NCBI GenBank assembly: GCA_009691845.1
Contig: SIAJ01000009.1
Span: forward strand, 1 to 64,000
DNA from: Gemmataceae bacterium
GTDB taxonomy: Bacteria; Planctomycetota; Planctomycetia; Gemmatales; Gemmataceae
Length of the DNA stretch: 64,000 nt
Direction of reading: 5' to 3'
The position numbers and the translations under genes were made by a program. Shown one piece after another: positions 7,141-15,473 of the stretch; positions within the stretch are counted from its first letter, which is position 1, and the number at the start of each line of letters is the position of its first letter. Below the pieces are notes generated by a model, which saw only the letters and a program-made list of their open reading frames with translations, had not been told where the DNA came from and did not search any database.

Positions 7141-8061
7141 ATGCGTCTCTTCGTCACCGGGGGCACCGGCCTGGTTGGTCAACAAGTTGCCGCTCGCCTC
7201 CGCGAACGCGGGGACGAGGTGCTTGTCTTATCGCGTTCAGCGAAGGCTGCCGAGAAGTTGCCAGCAGGGGCGCAGGTCATCTCGGGCGATCCAACTGTCC
7301 CGGGGGCCTGGCTCGATGATTTAGCTACCTGCGATGGTGTCATTCACTTGGCCGGCGAGTCGATCGCTGGGCATCGCTGGTCGAGCGAGTTCAAGAAAAA
7401 GGTTCTCGATAGCCGGGCCGTCAGCACACGCTTGATTGCCGAGCGGATGGCTCAGACCCCTGAAAAGACCCGCGTGCTCGTCAATGCCTCGGCCGTCGGT
7501 TACTACGGCATGTTCGGGGACAATCCGACTGAGTTCATCGAAAGCGATTTGCCGGGTAGCGGATTCCTGGCCGACGTGTGCGTGGCATGGGAAACGGCGA
7601 CCGAGCCTGCGGCAGCGGCAGGCGTGCGAGTCGCCATCATTCGCGTTGGCCTCGTGTTGGCCAAGCAAGGCGGGCCGCTCAAGCAAATCGCCCGGCCATT
7701 TCGTTTCTTCATGGGCGGACAAATTGCGAGCGGCCGGCAGTGGGTGAGCTGGATTCACATCGACGACCTTGCGAAGCTTTTTATCTTCGCCCTGGATCGC
7801 GAAGAAGCTCGCGGTCCGATCAACGGCACGAGCCCGTATCCCGTAACGAACTGGGGCTTCAGCAAGGCGATTGCCTCGACGCTACATCGCCCATGCTGGT
7901 TGCGAGCGCCCAAGCTGGGGCTGAAACTATTGATGGGGGAGATGAGCGAGTTAGCCACGCTCGGCCAGCGTGCGATGCCGAAACGGGCGTCGCAGTTGGG
8001 CTTCGACTATCGGTATCCGATGTTGGATGATGCGTTGAAAGAGGCGCTGTTGGGTCAGTAG
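7141..8061 (+). CDS. TIGR01777 family NAD-dependent epimerase (YfcH-like)
   Basis: The 306-aa protein starts with the SDR nucleotide-binding motif VTGGTGLVGQQ at residues 5-15. HLAGESIAGHRWS follows, and VLVNASAVGYYGMFGD carries the Ser and Tyr of the active site. WVSWIHIDDLAKLF lies further on. The tail, ending in LGFDYRYPMLDDALKEAL, is the DUF1731 domain that marks this subgroup. Length is normal for the family (about 300 aa). The substrate is not known; the proteins are soluble and cytoplasmic. The gene is 57 bases downstream of the oxidoreductase on the same strand and could be in its transcript. Confidence 0.92.
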   Translation: MRLFVTGGTGLVGQQVAARLRERGDEVLVLSRSAKAAEKLPAGAQVISGDPTVPGAWLDDLATCDGVIHLAGESIAGHRWSSEFKKKVLDSRAVSTRLIAERMAQTPEKTRVLVNASAVGYYGMFGDNPTEFIESDLPGSGFLADVCVAWETATEPAAAAGVRVAIIRVGLVLAKQGGPLKQIARPFRFFMGGQIASGRQWVSWIHIDDLAKLFIFALDREEARGPINGTSPYPVTNWGFSKAIASTLHRPCWLRAPKLGLKLLMGEMSELATLGQRAMPKRASQLGFDYRYPMLDDALKEALLGQ

Positions 8062-8082
8062 GGCGGTGGAAGAGCCGGCTTC

Positions 8083-8158
8083 GTTTAGAGTTCGAGCCAA
8101 CGGCTCGAAGGTAGGATCTCGCTTAGGTTCGCTCGACCAGCCGGGTCGAACGCTAAAC
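8083..8158. repeat. Twin-hairpin element, GTTTAG...CTAAAC ends
   Basis: Two palindromes lie side by side: TTCGAGCC-AAC-GGCTCGAA at 8091-8109, and TCGACC-agcc-GGGTCGA near 8133-8149. The whole is bounded by GTTTAG at 8083 and CTAAAC ending at 8158. The right half, read in reverse, closely matches the single hairpin at 12282-12310. Confidence 0.8.
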
Positions 8159-8234
8159 AAAGTCGCAAGCCCTACAACCGGGTTCCCCGCAGCCATTCTC
8201 ATTTTTCTCATGTAGTTTTAACAGCGCGGTGGGG

Positions 8235-8240
8235 TATACT
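8235..8240 (+). promoter_or_regulatory. Possible -10 box of the type II secretion operon
   Basis: TATACT lies in an AT-rich patch in an otherwise GC-rich gap, 38 bases before gspG. No good -35 hexamer is present at the right distance, so this is only a candidate. Confidence 0.3.
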
Positions 8241-8277
8241 AACTATTATATTACGGGCCTAGCCTTAGAGGTGTTTC

Positions 8278-8682
8278 ATGATTCTGCAACGACGTTCCGG
8301 TTCCGTCAGTCGCCGCACGGCTTTCACGCTTCTTGAAGTGCTGGTCGTGGTGGCCATCATTTTGGTCCTGGCCTCCGTGGCCACCGTCTCCGTGATGCAG
8401 CTGTTGAAGGACAGCAAGGGGGATTCCGCGAAAATGAACGCCGTCAACTTGGAAAAATCCGTGCAGATGTACATCCTGAAGAATCAGGATCTCCCACAAC
8501 CCACGGATATCAACGAGATTCTCAAGTACGTGGACGGCAACGACCCGAGCAAACTCATCGACCCGTGGGGCAGCCCGTACCAGATCGGCTACAACGACTC
8601 GGGTAAACCTTACGTTTTCTGTCAGAACATCGACACGGGTGAGACGATCCGCAGCGACGCCAAGAGTGGCCCTTCGCGCTAG
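8278..8682 (+). CDS. gspG: Type II secretion major pseudopilin GspG
   Basis: The 134-aa protein has a short basic leader and the prepilin cleavage/methylation motif TAFTLLEVLVVVAIILVLAS, followed by the hydrophobic helix. The C-terminal part carries DPWGSPYQIGYNDSGKPYVF, the loop typical of GspG. Prepilin peptidase would cut after the Ala of TAF and the mature protein would assemble into the periplasmic pseudopilus. It opens a same-strand run of eight type II secretion genes with small gaps or overlaps. The rather acidic residues near the C-terminus (DTGETIRSD) may replace the usual calcium-binding site; that is inference. Start ATG 8278 follows GAGGTG. Confidence 0.92.
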   Translation: MILQRRSGSVSRRTAFTLLEVLVVVAIILVLASVATVSVMQLLKDSKGDSAKMNAVNLEKSVQMYILKNQDLPQPTDINEILKYVDGNDPSKLIDPWGSPYQIGYNDSGKPYVFCQNIDTGETIRSDAKSGPSR

Positions 8683-8697
8683 AAACTTGGCGTTCCC

Positions 8698-9243
8698 ATG
8701 GTACTTTCTCGAAACGATCGCCGTGCCGGCCTCACCCTGCTCGAAGTGTTGCTGGTTGTGGCGATCATTATCGTTTTGGGGGCCGTGGCCTATCCAACGC
8801 TCGACGCCATGTACGGCGATGTGCGTGTGAAGGCCGCAGCCGACCAGGTTCGTGGAGCCTGCACCGAGGCCCGAACGCGAGCCATTGAGGACGTTCGACC
8901 CTATCGCTTGGCGGTGCAGCCTGGGACCGGCAAGTTCCGCGTGGCACCCCATGCGTCCGAATTTTGGGACGGCAGCAGCAGCGAAGGAATGGGGGAAGAA
9001 GTCTCGGTCCCCGCATTCATTCAGGAAGAAGAACTGACCCAGCCCATCCTCTTCGAGATCGACGGCGACTTTCCGACCGAAGGCGAATGGACCACGATCG
9101 TGATTTTCAATCCGGACGGAACCTGCTCGGCGGACGTTGAAATCGCCCTCAAGGAGGAGGACGACACGAGTCCCCTCATCATTCGCATTCGAGCCATGAC
9201 CGGGGCGGTCAGCGTACGCAGGAAAACCGTGGAGGAACGCTAA
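8698..9243 (+). CDS. gspH: Type II secretion minor pseudopilin GspH
   Basis: The 181-aa product has the prepilin motif RAGLTLLEVLLVVAIIIVLG and a GspH/FimT-type body: VKAAADQVRGACTEARTRAI, then YRLAVQPGTGKFRV. It is a minor pseudopilin of the periplasmic pseudopilus. The gene follows gspG by 15 bases and is followed by gspI three bases later, so they are surely co-transcribed. The middle is acidic (EEEL, KEEDD). Position between gspG and gspI agrees with the usual G-H-I-J-K order. Confidence 0.85.
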   Translation: MVLSRNDRRAGLTLLEVLLVVAIIIVLGAVAYPTLDAMYGDVRVKAAADQVRGACTEARTRAIEDVRPYRLAVQPGTGKFRVAPHASEFWDGSSSEGMGEEVSVPAFIQEEELTQPILFEIDGDFPTEGEWTTIVIFNPDGTCSADVEIALKEEDDTSPLIIRIRAMTGAVSVRRKTVEER

Positions 9244-9246
9244 CCC

Positions 9247-9708
9247 ATGCGCTTATCACCGGCAACACGTCGGCCTGGCATGTCCCTCCTCGAGGTCCTG
9301 GGAGCGACGGCCATCTTCCTCATCTCGATCGTCGCCATCGGCGAGTTGATGAGCCTGTCCACGGACCAGGCACTCGAAGTGCAGTTCCGCTCACGGGCGA
9401 CCCGGCTGTGCCAGTCCAAGATGAACGAGTTCGTCTCAGGCGTCGAGCAACTCAATGGTGCAACTTCCGGCGAGTTCGAAGAAGAACCGGAATGGACCTG
9501 GTCCGCAGAAGTGACCAGCGAATCTTCCGCGTTGAATCTGTATCGCGTCAAGATTACGGTCACCCGTGAACTTTCGGGCGAACCGATCGAAGTCAGCATG
9601 ACGCAGTTTGTGTTCGATCCGCTTCAACGCGGCCAACTGCCGAGTGCGGCCACGACAACCGAAGCGACGACCACCACGGGAAGCACATCGACGGGAGGCG
9701 CGCCATGA
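9247..9708 (+). CDS. gspI: Type II secretion minor pseudopilin GspI-like
   Basis: The 153-aa product begins with RRPGMSLLEVLGATAIFLIS, a prepilin motif with the conserved Glu at +5. The following CQSKMNEFVSGVEQLNG and the Trp-rich strand EWTWSAEV fit GspI. Its C-terminus is an extended Thr/Ser-rich tail (TTTEATTTTGSTSTGG) not found in proteobacterial GspI; a similar tract occurs in the adjacent gspJ. The stop overlaps the gspJ ATG (ATGA), indicating translational coupling. Assignment is by position and the prepilin motif, since overall similarity among minor pseudopilins is low. Confidence 0.8.
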   Translation: MRLSPATRRPGMSLLEVLGATAIFLISIVAIGELMSLSTDQALEVQFRSRATRLCQSKMNEFVSGVEQLNGATSGEFEEEPEWTWSAEVTSESSALNLYRVKITVTRELSGEPIEVSMTQFVFDPLQRGQLPSAATTTEATTTTGSTSTGGAP

Positions 9709-10571
9709 TCCTGCATCGCCATCGCCGAACTGGCTTTACTCTTCTCGAAGTATTGCTGGCCAGCGCGCTCGCGTTGATTTTGATGGCCGCGTTGTACGTC
9801 GCGCTCGATGTGCAATTGCGACTGGCGGCCGCCGGTCGCGATGCAATTGACGAAGCGACCCTCACGCGGGCCATCGTCCAACGCTTTGAGAACGACCTGG
9901 CGAACAGCATCGGCCCGGTCGCACCGGCCGTCGGCAATCAGAGTTCCACGACGGGCACGACGGGAGCGACCACTGGAACTACCTCGACGACGGGCCAAGC
10001 CGTGATGGAAGCCGTCACGATGTCCGATGCCCCAATGTTTCAGGCGGGCGTGATCGGCGAATCGGATGGCGAAAACAGGCCGCGGCTGACGATCTTCGTG
10101 GCCCGCGTTGCCGCGATGCAAAAGACAGGCGAAGAATCAGTCGATGCGGCTGTTCCGTCCGACATTCGCCGCGTGACTTACTGGATGACCGACACGGGCT
10201 TGGCCCGGCAAGAGATCCCCTGGGTCACTTCGCAAGAATTGCTGTCCTCGACCGAGCCGAGCTTTCAGAACAACGAGGGCGACAGCAATTTCGTGATTGC
10301 GGAGGAAGTGAGCCAACTCGTCATCGAATACTGGGATGGCAGTGCCTGGACCGAGACCTGGGATGGGCGTGAAACGCTAGAAGATGGCAAAACGCTCAAA
10401 GGCCCGCCGATGGCCATTCGCGTTCGCGTCTGGTTGAAGCTGGCCGGTCCAGAGGCGGGCGAGACGATCGAAAAAGAATTCCGCCACACGATCGCGGTCC
10501 GCGGCGGACCCGGCCCAGCCCTGCCGGAAACGCCGATGCCGGCAGTCCCGGCGACGACGACGACGCCTTGA
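9705..10571 (+). CDS. gspJ: Type II secretion minor pseudopilin GspJ-like
   Basis: The 288-aa product has HRRTGFTLLEVLLASALALI as prepilin motif, then VALDVQLRLAAAGRDAIDEA. The later segment SQLVIEYWDGSAWTETWDGR and AIRVRVWLKLAG is characteristic of GspJ, where VSQLQVEYWD-type strands are usual. Two Thr-rich stretches are present, one after residue 80 (GTTGATTGTTSTTG) and one at the C-terminus, probably flexible surface insertions. It overlaps gspI by four bases. The C-terminal end is followed by a strong hairpin before gspK. Confidence 0.85.
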   Translation: MILHRHRRTGFTLLEVLLASALALILMAALYVALDVQLRLAAAGRDAIDEATLTRAIVQRFENDLANSIGPVAPAVGNQSSTTGTTGATTGTTSTTGQAVMEAVTMSDAPMFQAGVIGESDGENRPRLTIFVARVAAMQKTGEESVDAAVPSDIRRVTYWMTDTGLARQEIPWVTSQELLSSTEPSFQNNEGDSNFVIAEEVSQLVIEYWDGSAWTETWDGRETLEDGKTLKGPPMAIRVRVWLKLAGPEAGETIEKEFRHTIAVRGGPGPALPETPMPAVPATTTTP

Positions 10572-10577
10572 ATTATC

Positions 10578-10604
10578 TCCCCCTCTCCGAAGCGGAGAGG
10601 GGGA
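10578..10604. repeat. 11-bp hairpin between gspJ and gspK
   Basis: TCCCCCTCTCC - GAAGC - GGAGAGGGGGA is a perfect stem with a 5-nt loop. No T-run follows and the operon continues, so it is more likely a dispersed palindrome or an mRNA-processing or stability element than a terminator. Confidence 0.8.
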
Positions 10605-10620
10605 ACAGGAGAGACGACTC

Positions 10621-12276
10621 ATGCTCCTCAGACATCCCGCTCCCGGCCAACGCTCCGCCGCCTCGCGTCGAGGTGGCTTCGTCATCGTTGCCGTGCTGAT
10701 GGTCGTGACCGTGCTTTCGCTGGCGGCCTATCAATACAGCGCGCTCATGGATGCCGAGGTTCTGGCCGCGGAACGGATTCGCAAAACCACCGAAGTAAAA
10801 GCTCTCGCGGATTCGGGTCTCTACCATGCCATGGCCCACGTGACCGATCCGGATGCTTTCGAGGGTGTCCTTAGCAACAATCCGTTCGACAACCCAGGCA
10901 AGTTCCAAGACGTGATTGTCAACGAAGGCGAATCGGCCCGAGCGCAAGGTCGCTTTTCGCTGGTCGCGCTCGATTATGGTCAGGATCCCGCGGCTGGCTC
11001 GATCCCATTGCGTTACGGCATGATGGACGAAGCCGCTCGGCTCAACCTCAACGCGTTGTTCGCTCTCGATTCATCCGGCAAAGTGCTGCACGATGCGCTC
11101 ATGAAGTTGCCGAGCATGACCGACGAAGTGGCCTGGTCGATTGTCGATTGGGTTGACCCGAACGACGAACCGAGTGCGGGCGGAGCGGAGAACGAATATT
11201 ACACCGCTCGCAGCCCAAGCTACCTCTGCAAGAACGCCCCTCTCGATACGGTGGAGGAATTGTTGCTCGTGAAGGGGGTCACTCCGTCGTTGCTCTTTGG
11301 CACCGACCGCAACCGAAATGGCAAGCTCGATCCCGGTGAAGACGATGGCATGGGCTACACGCCCGGCTGGGCCGCGTTCCTGACCGTCTATAGCCGGGAA
11401 CGCAATGTCGATGTGGAGGGCATGCCACGTATCAATTTGAACGGCAACGACATGAACCAACTCAAGAACGACCTCGTCGCGGTCGTCGGCGAGGAGCTGA
11501 CGACGTTCATACTTGCCTACCGGCTGTTGGGCCCTGGAACGGCCGCTAAGGGTGGCAGCGCGGCTACAGCGACGTTGAACATGGGGACGGGGAAATTGAC
11601 CATCGTCACGATCACGAGTCCCACCGTGGAAGGATCGATTGCCCAACTTGCAACGCTCGTTCAGGACGCGATCACGAAAAAGCAGCAACCGAAGCAGCGG
11701 ATCTCGTCGCTCTTTGCCCTGGTCAGTGCCACCGTCAATGTTGAGCAGGCAGGAAAAGCTCCCACTGGCGGCAAAGGCGGCCCAGCGCCCACCACCACGA
11801 TCTCGTTCAAATCGCCGCTAGCGAACAAGACGACGCAAGTCGATTTGCTCGGCAAGATGCTCGACAAGACGACAACCCAACAGGGAGCCGAGCTTCCCGC
11901 CAAGGTGAACGTGAACACGGCACCCCGAGCGGTTCTGCTGACTTTGCCGGGTATAACGGAAACCGATGCCGATTCCATCCAAGCCAAGAGGCCACAATAC
12001 CTCGACGGCGAATCCCCAGATGCCAAGTTCGCGACGATTGCCTGGCTGTTGGGGGATAACACGCTGACTGTCGCAAAGATGCAGGCTCTCGAGCGCTACC
12101 TCACGGCCCGCACGCAGGTTTATCGGGTACAATCCATCGGCTACTTCGACGAAGCCGGGCCGATGGCCCGCGTCGAGGCCGTCATCGACACGAATCAGGG
12201 TAAACCACGAATCGTCTACTATCGCGACCTGACGGATTTGGGTCGCTCGATTGATCCGAGGACTTTGAATCGTTAA
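10621..12276 (+). CDS. gspK: Type II secretion minor pseudopilin GspK
   Basis: The 551-aa product is larger than typical GspK (about 330 aa). After a basic leader it has RGGFVIVAVLMVVTVLSLAAY, in which the usual Glu at +5 is replaced, as is normal for GspK. Typical GspK sequence follows: IPLRYGMMDEAARLNLNAL, WSIVDWVDPNDEP, then EYY and KNAPLDTVEELLLVKGV. A DRNRNGKLDPGEDDG loop resembles a calcium-binding EF-hand. The later part has INLNGNDMNQL and VNVNTAPRAVLLTLPGI, a helix-hairpin-helix-like SAM domain. GspK caps the pseudopilus tip with GspI and GspJ. It belongs to the same transcript as its neighbours. Confidence 0.9.
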   Translation: MLLRHPAPGQRSAASRRGGFVIVAVLMVVTVLSLAAYQYSALMDAEVLAAERIRKTTEVKALADSGLYHAMAHVTDPDAFEGVLSNNPFDNPGKFQDVIVNEGESARAQGRFSLVALDYGQDPAAGSIPLRYGMMDEAARLNLNALFALDSSGKVLHDALMKLPSMTDEVAWSIVDWVDPNDEPSAGGAENEYYTARSPSYLCKNAPLDTVEELLLVKGVTPSLLFGTDRNRNGKLDPGEDDGMGYTPGWAAFLTVYSRERNVDVEGMPRINLNGNDMNQLKNDLVAVVGEELTTFILAYRLLGPGTAAKGGSAATATLNMGTGKLTIVTITSPTVEGSIAQLATLVQDAITKKQQPKQRISSLFALVSATVNVEQAGKAPTGGKGGPAPTTTISFKSPLANKTTQVDLLGKMLDKTTTQQGAELPAKVNVNTAPRAVLLTLPGITETDADSIQAKRPQYLDGESPDAKFATIAWLLGDNTLTVAKMQALERYLTARTQVYRVQSIGYFDEAGPMARVEAVIDTNQGKPRIVYYRDLTDLGRSIDPRTLNR

Positions 12277-12281
12277 CCAAA

Positions 12282-12310
12282 GTTTAGCGTTCGACCCAGC
12301 GGGTCGAACG
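12282..12310. repeat. Single hairpin of the GTTTAGCGTTCGACCC family
   Basis: CGTTCGACCC - AGC - GGGTCGAACG forms a perfect 10-bp stem preceded by GTTTAG. It is the same family as the right half of 8083-8158 and lies just before the gspL start. Confidence 0.85.
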
Positions 12311-12324
12311 AGAGGTACTCACGC

Positions 12325-13986
12325 TTGTCTCGAATATTAGCCATCGACATCGATCAAGGCTCCGCGTACGTGGCCACCGGCGTGGCACGTGGCGGAAGCG
12401 TCAAGCTCGAGCAGGTGGTCACCATCCCGCTCGGCGAGACGCTCACTCCGTCCAACGCGGCCGCGCTGGGGAAGCAACTCAAGGACGCTCTGAAGTCTCA
12501 TGGGATTCCCCCAGGTCCGGTTGTCGCCGTGGTCGGCCGCGATCGCGTGATCCTGAAGGACATCAAGATCCCAAAGGTCGCTCCTGGTGAAGAGCCGGCA
12601 CTTGTCCGCTTTCAAGCCAGCAAGGACATGACCGAGGCATTTGACTCGGTCGTGCTCGACTATTTCACGCTTGACCGACCGGATGCCGATGGCCAGATGC
12701 GGGCCGTCACCGCCACCGTTCGCAAAGATCTTCTCGCGTCGTACAAGTCTTTCTGCCAGGCTGCGGGACTGAAGCTGGAAGGCCTGACGGCACGACCGCT
12801 CGGTACTTTGGCCGCCCTCGATCGCGCGTTCGTGACCGGGGCCGTCACCGCCCCGGAAGCTAAACATTCTTCGATAGCCGTGCTGAGCCGGGGCGAAAAG
12901 TGGGGCGAACTCGTCGTGGCCCGCGATGGGCAGGTCATCTTCTCGCGAACCATCTCGGCGACGTCATTGACTGCGGAGGCGATGCTTCTCGGTGAACTTC
13001 GCCGTAATTTGGCCGTCTACAACGGCCAAAACCCGCAGCAACCGGTTGAATCTCTCTTCATCGCGGAAGCCGCCGGCCCCTCCGGAACTTGGAGTGGCCG
13101 CATCCGGGCTGGGTTGACGATTCCCGTTCAAGCCTTCGACCCGCTGGCCGGCGTGGAGCACGACACTTCGGCCGATGCGCGCGGACAATTTGCGGGCCTG
13201 GCCGGCGTGCTGCAATTGAAGTCCAAGGCAAAGCCGTTGCCGATTGACTTCGCCTCGCCCCGGCAAGCAGTCTCGACAGAGGCGGCCAACAAACGGATTG
13301 CCTTGTCGATCGCCTCGATCCTGGCACTGTTCATTATTGGCGGCCTGGCGTTCGGATACATCCAGGTTGAGAAGAAGCAGGCCCGGCTGACCGAGCTTGT
13401 CAAGGAGAAGAGCGCACTCGACAAGGAGGTCAAGGAACTGGAAGAAGACGCGAAGCGCATCAAGATTTACAAGGAATGGGACACGCAACGAGTGAACTGG
13501 CTCGATGAAATATACGACCTGGCTGCCCGGTTCCCGGACATCAACGGCGCACGCCTCGAGCAGTTCCGCGGCGAGCCGTACGCCATGCCGAAGGCCGCCA
13601 AGAACGTGAAGGTCGATAAGAACCTGCCGGTGCTCGTCGCCAAGATGTTCCTCAAGATCCAAACCGAGTCGGGCAAGCTGATGGACGAGTTCCAAACTGC
13701 CTTGCAGGCCGACAAAAAATATCACCACCTCGCCCGGCAGACCAAGGGCGGTGCGACGGCCGGGTCAAGTCGATTCACGCATTCGTATGAACTGATCGCA
13801 CTCGTCGAGCGACGCCCGGCCAGCGAGTACACTCGAACCCTGTCCGCCAGCGTGCCCGCCAAGCCGTCGCGGGCCATGAAAGGCTTCGGCGAACGGACGG
13901 GCGGCGGCTTCCCGGAGTTCGGCAAACGCCCTGAGTCCAAGGCCGAAGAAAAGACGGAAGAACTTCCGGGAGGGCCAAATCGATGA
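12325..13986 (+). CDS. gspL: GspL-like type II secretion assembly protein (PilM/PilN-type fusion)
   Basis: The 553-aa product starts at a TTG codon; GAGAGG nine bases upstream and the immediate ILAIDIDQGSAYVATG sequence support it. Residues 1 to about 310 form an actin-like domain of the PilM/GspL cytoplasmic type (VVGRDRVILKDIKIPKV, then PALVRFQASKDM). A single membrane segment (IALSIASILALFIIGGLAFG) comes next, then a coiled coil (LVKEKSALDKEVKELEEDAK) and a periplasmic PilN-like part. GspL links the GspE ATPase to the pseudopilus. It is longer than the usual GspL (about 400 aa), with a charged, Pro-rich tail. It overlaps the next gene by ATGA. Confidence 0.85.
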   Translation: MSRILAIDIDQGSAYVATGVARGGSVKLEQVVTIPLGETLTPSNAAALGKQLKDALKSHGIPPGPVVAVVGRDRVILKDIKIPKVAPGEEPALVRFQASKDMTEAFDSVVLDYFTLDRPDADGQMRAVTATVRKDLLASYKSFCQAAGLKLEGLTARPLGTLAALDRAFVTGAVTAPEAKHSSIAVLSRGEKWGELVVARDGQVIFSRTISATSLTAEAMLLGELRRNLAVYNGQNPQQPVESLFIAEAAGPSGTWSGRIRAGLTIPVQAFDPLAGVEHDTSADARGQFAGLAGVLQLKSKAKPLPIDFASPRQAVSTEAANKRIALSIASILALFIIGGLAFGYIQVEKKQARLTELVKEKSALDKEVKELEEDAKRIKIYKEWDTQRVNWLDEIYDLAARFPDINGARLEQFRGEPYAMPKAAKNVKVDKNLPVLVAKMFLKIQTESGKLMDEFQTALQADKKYHHLARQTKGGATAGSSRFTHSYELIALVERRPASEYTRTLSASVPAKPSRAMKGFGERTGGGFPEFGKRPESKAEEKTEELPGGPNR

Positions 13987-15284
13987 CCACGCGCGAACGC
14001 ACACTCAGTATTGGGCTCGGCACTCTCATCGGCGTCGGACTTCTCGGCTTCCTGGCCTGGCAGTTCGTCATCGGCCCGGTCATCGAAAAAGACAAGCAGA
14101 TCAAGATGCGCGAGGCCGAGGTGGCCCAGCTTCAGTTGGACCTGATGGACATTCAGGCTCAACGCAAGAAATTTGAAGCCAACCGACAGCAGAGCCTGCC
14201 GAGCGACGTGGGACTTTCACGCACGCAATATGGCAATCTTCTTGAAGGCCTGATGCGCAAGTCCGATTTTGCGCCCGGTTCCTACAAGATCACGGTTCGC
14301 GAAGCCGAGAACAAATCCACGCCGACGATTGCTCCCAAGAAGCCCGCGTACACCCGGCTCAAGTACGATGTCACGGTCAAGGGAGAACTGTATCACCTCG
14401 TTGATTTCATGCGCAGCTTCTATTCGCAATCGCTTCTGCATCAGATCAAGACGATCAACATTATTCGTCCGAGCGATCAACGCGCACAGGGCCGCAAGGA
14501 ACTGGACATCACCCTGGATATCGAGGCCCTGGTGCTGGACAATGCGCCGGCCCGCCCCACCTTGCTTCCCTTGGCCGAGGGAGGTGGCTCCTCCGTTCCT
14601 CCAGCCGATGTGCTTGCCAGCGTGCCACGCGAGTACCTGACCATCCCAGGCAAGGACGTGTTTTTTGGGCCACCGCCCAAGGCTCCCGTTGCGCGAGAAC
14701 CCGTTGTGGTGCCTGAGTTGCCGCCCGAGGACGACCATTCTCCGTTTGTAACCCTCACCTCAATAGTTGGTAACGACGACGGGAAAATCATTGCGGTCTT
14801 CCGCGATAAGTTGGACAATGCTAATTATTCCATCACGCAAGGGATCAAGGGGGAGCTTCGCGTTCGTGGCGAATACGAGTTGAGTGCCGGCCGATGGAAA
14901 ACCCTTCCCGAATACATCGTGAACCCCGGCCCGCGTTTGTTCTTCGGATCGGAGGAAGGCCAGAACCTCCGCATGTGGCGCGTCCGCCGAGTGTTGCTCG
15001 ATGGCGTCATCGTGGAGAAGATCGATGCCGTCAAAGCGGGCACCACGGCCAAGCTGCAGCCGCTTGAGGCCATTGCCGGGGGGCTTGGGGCCTTCGTGAA
15101 TGTGCCCGAGGGCAAGATTTACAAAGTTGGCCTGGGGCAGACGCTCATGCCGGCCGCGTTCGGGGAAACCAAGCAGGCAAGTGGGCCGGTGAAGTATTTA
15201 CTGCAAAAAGAGGCATGGCGGGATATTTACGCTCCCCTGGTGATTCCAGCCGCCCCGGTTAGTGCGGAGGATCGCGGGAGATAG
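13983..15284 (+). CDS. gspM: GspM/PilO-like protein with long periplasmic extension
   Basis: The 433-aa product has a short cytoplasmic N-terminus, one membrane segment (IGLGTLIGVGLLGFLAWQFV), a coiled coil (EAEVAQLQLDLMDIQAQRKK) and a ferredoxin-like periplasmic PilO/GspM domain ending in GELYHLVDFMRSFYSQSLLH and IKTINIIR. The C-terminal half, beyond residue 220, is additional: proline-rich then two small beta-rich segments (FVTLTSIVGNDDGKIIAVF; GLGAFVNVPEGKIYKVG). Proteobacterial GspM is under 200 aa. The extension resembles the regulatory or inner-membrane GspC-type part in position, but I see no clear HR domain, so a merged M/C role is only a suggestion. Start overlaps gspL. Confidence 0.75.
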   Translation: MTTRERTLSIGLGTLIGVGLLGFLAWQFVIGPVIEKDKQIKMREAEVAQLQLDLMDIQAQRKKFEANRQQSLPSDVGLSRTQYGNLLEGLMRKSDFAPGSYKITVREAENKSTPTIAPKKPAYTRLKYDVTVKGELYHLVDFMRSFYSQSLLHQIKTINIIRPSDQRAQGRKELDITLDIEALVLDNAPARPTLLPLAEGGGSSVPPADVLASVPREYLTIPGKDVFFGPPPKAPVAREPVVVPELPPEDDHSPFVTLTSIVGNDDGKIIAVFRDKLDNANYSITQGIKGELRVRGEYELSAGRWKTLPEYIVNPGPRLFFGSEEGQNLRMWRVRRVLLDGVIVEKIDAVKAGTTAKLQPLEAIAGGLGAFVNVPEGKIYKVGLGQTLMPAAFGETKQASGPVKYLLQKEAWRDIYAPLVIPAAPVSAEDRGR

Positions 15285-15473
15285 AAACCCGACTTTCGGA
15301 CGGAATCCTGGTCAGGATGAGTCGATTCTGAAAGTTTGTGGGTTCCCGTCAACTATTAGAACAGGTCGTGCCGAATTGAACGAAGACAACGGCCGGGAAT
15401 CGGTCCGCGAATGTCATGTCCGCACGCACTCACGGGGGATGGCGTGCAACCTAGAACGGTGGAGCTTCCGCAT

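Noticed and set aside
13983-15284. Calling this gene gspC
   Set aside because: The N-terminal half is PilO/GspM-like, and no convincing HR domain or PDZ/coiled-coil module of GspC was seen, so GspM is the better call.
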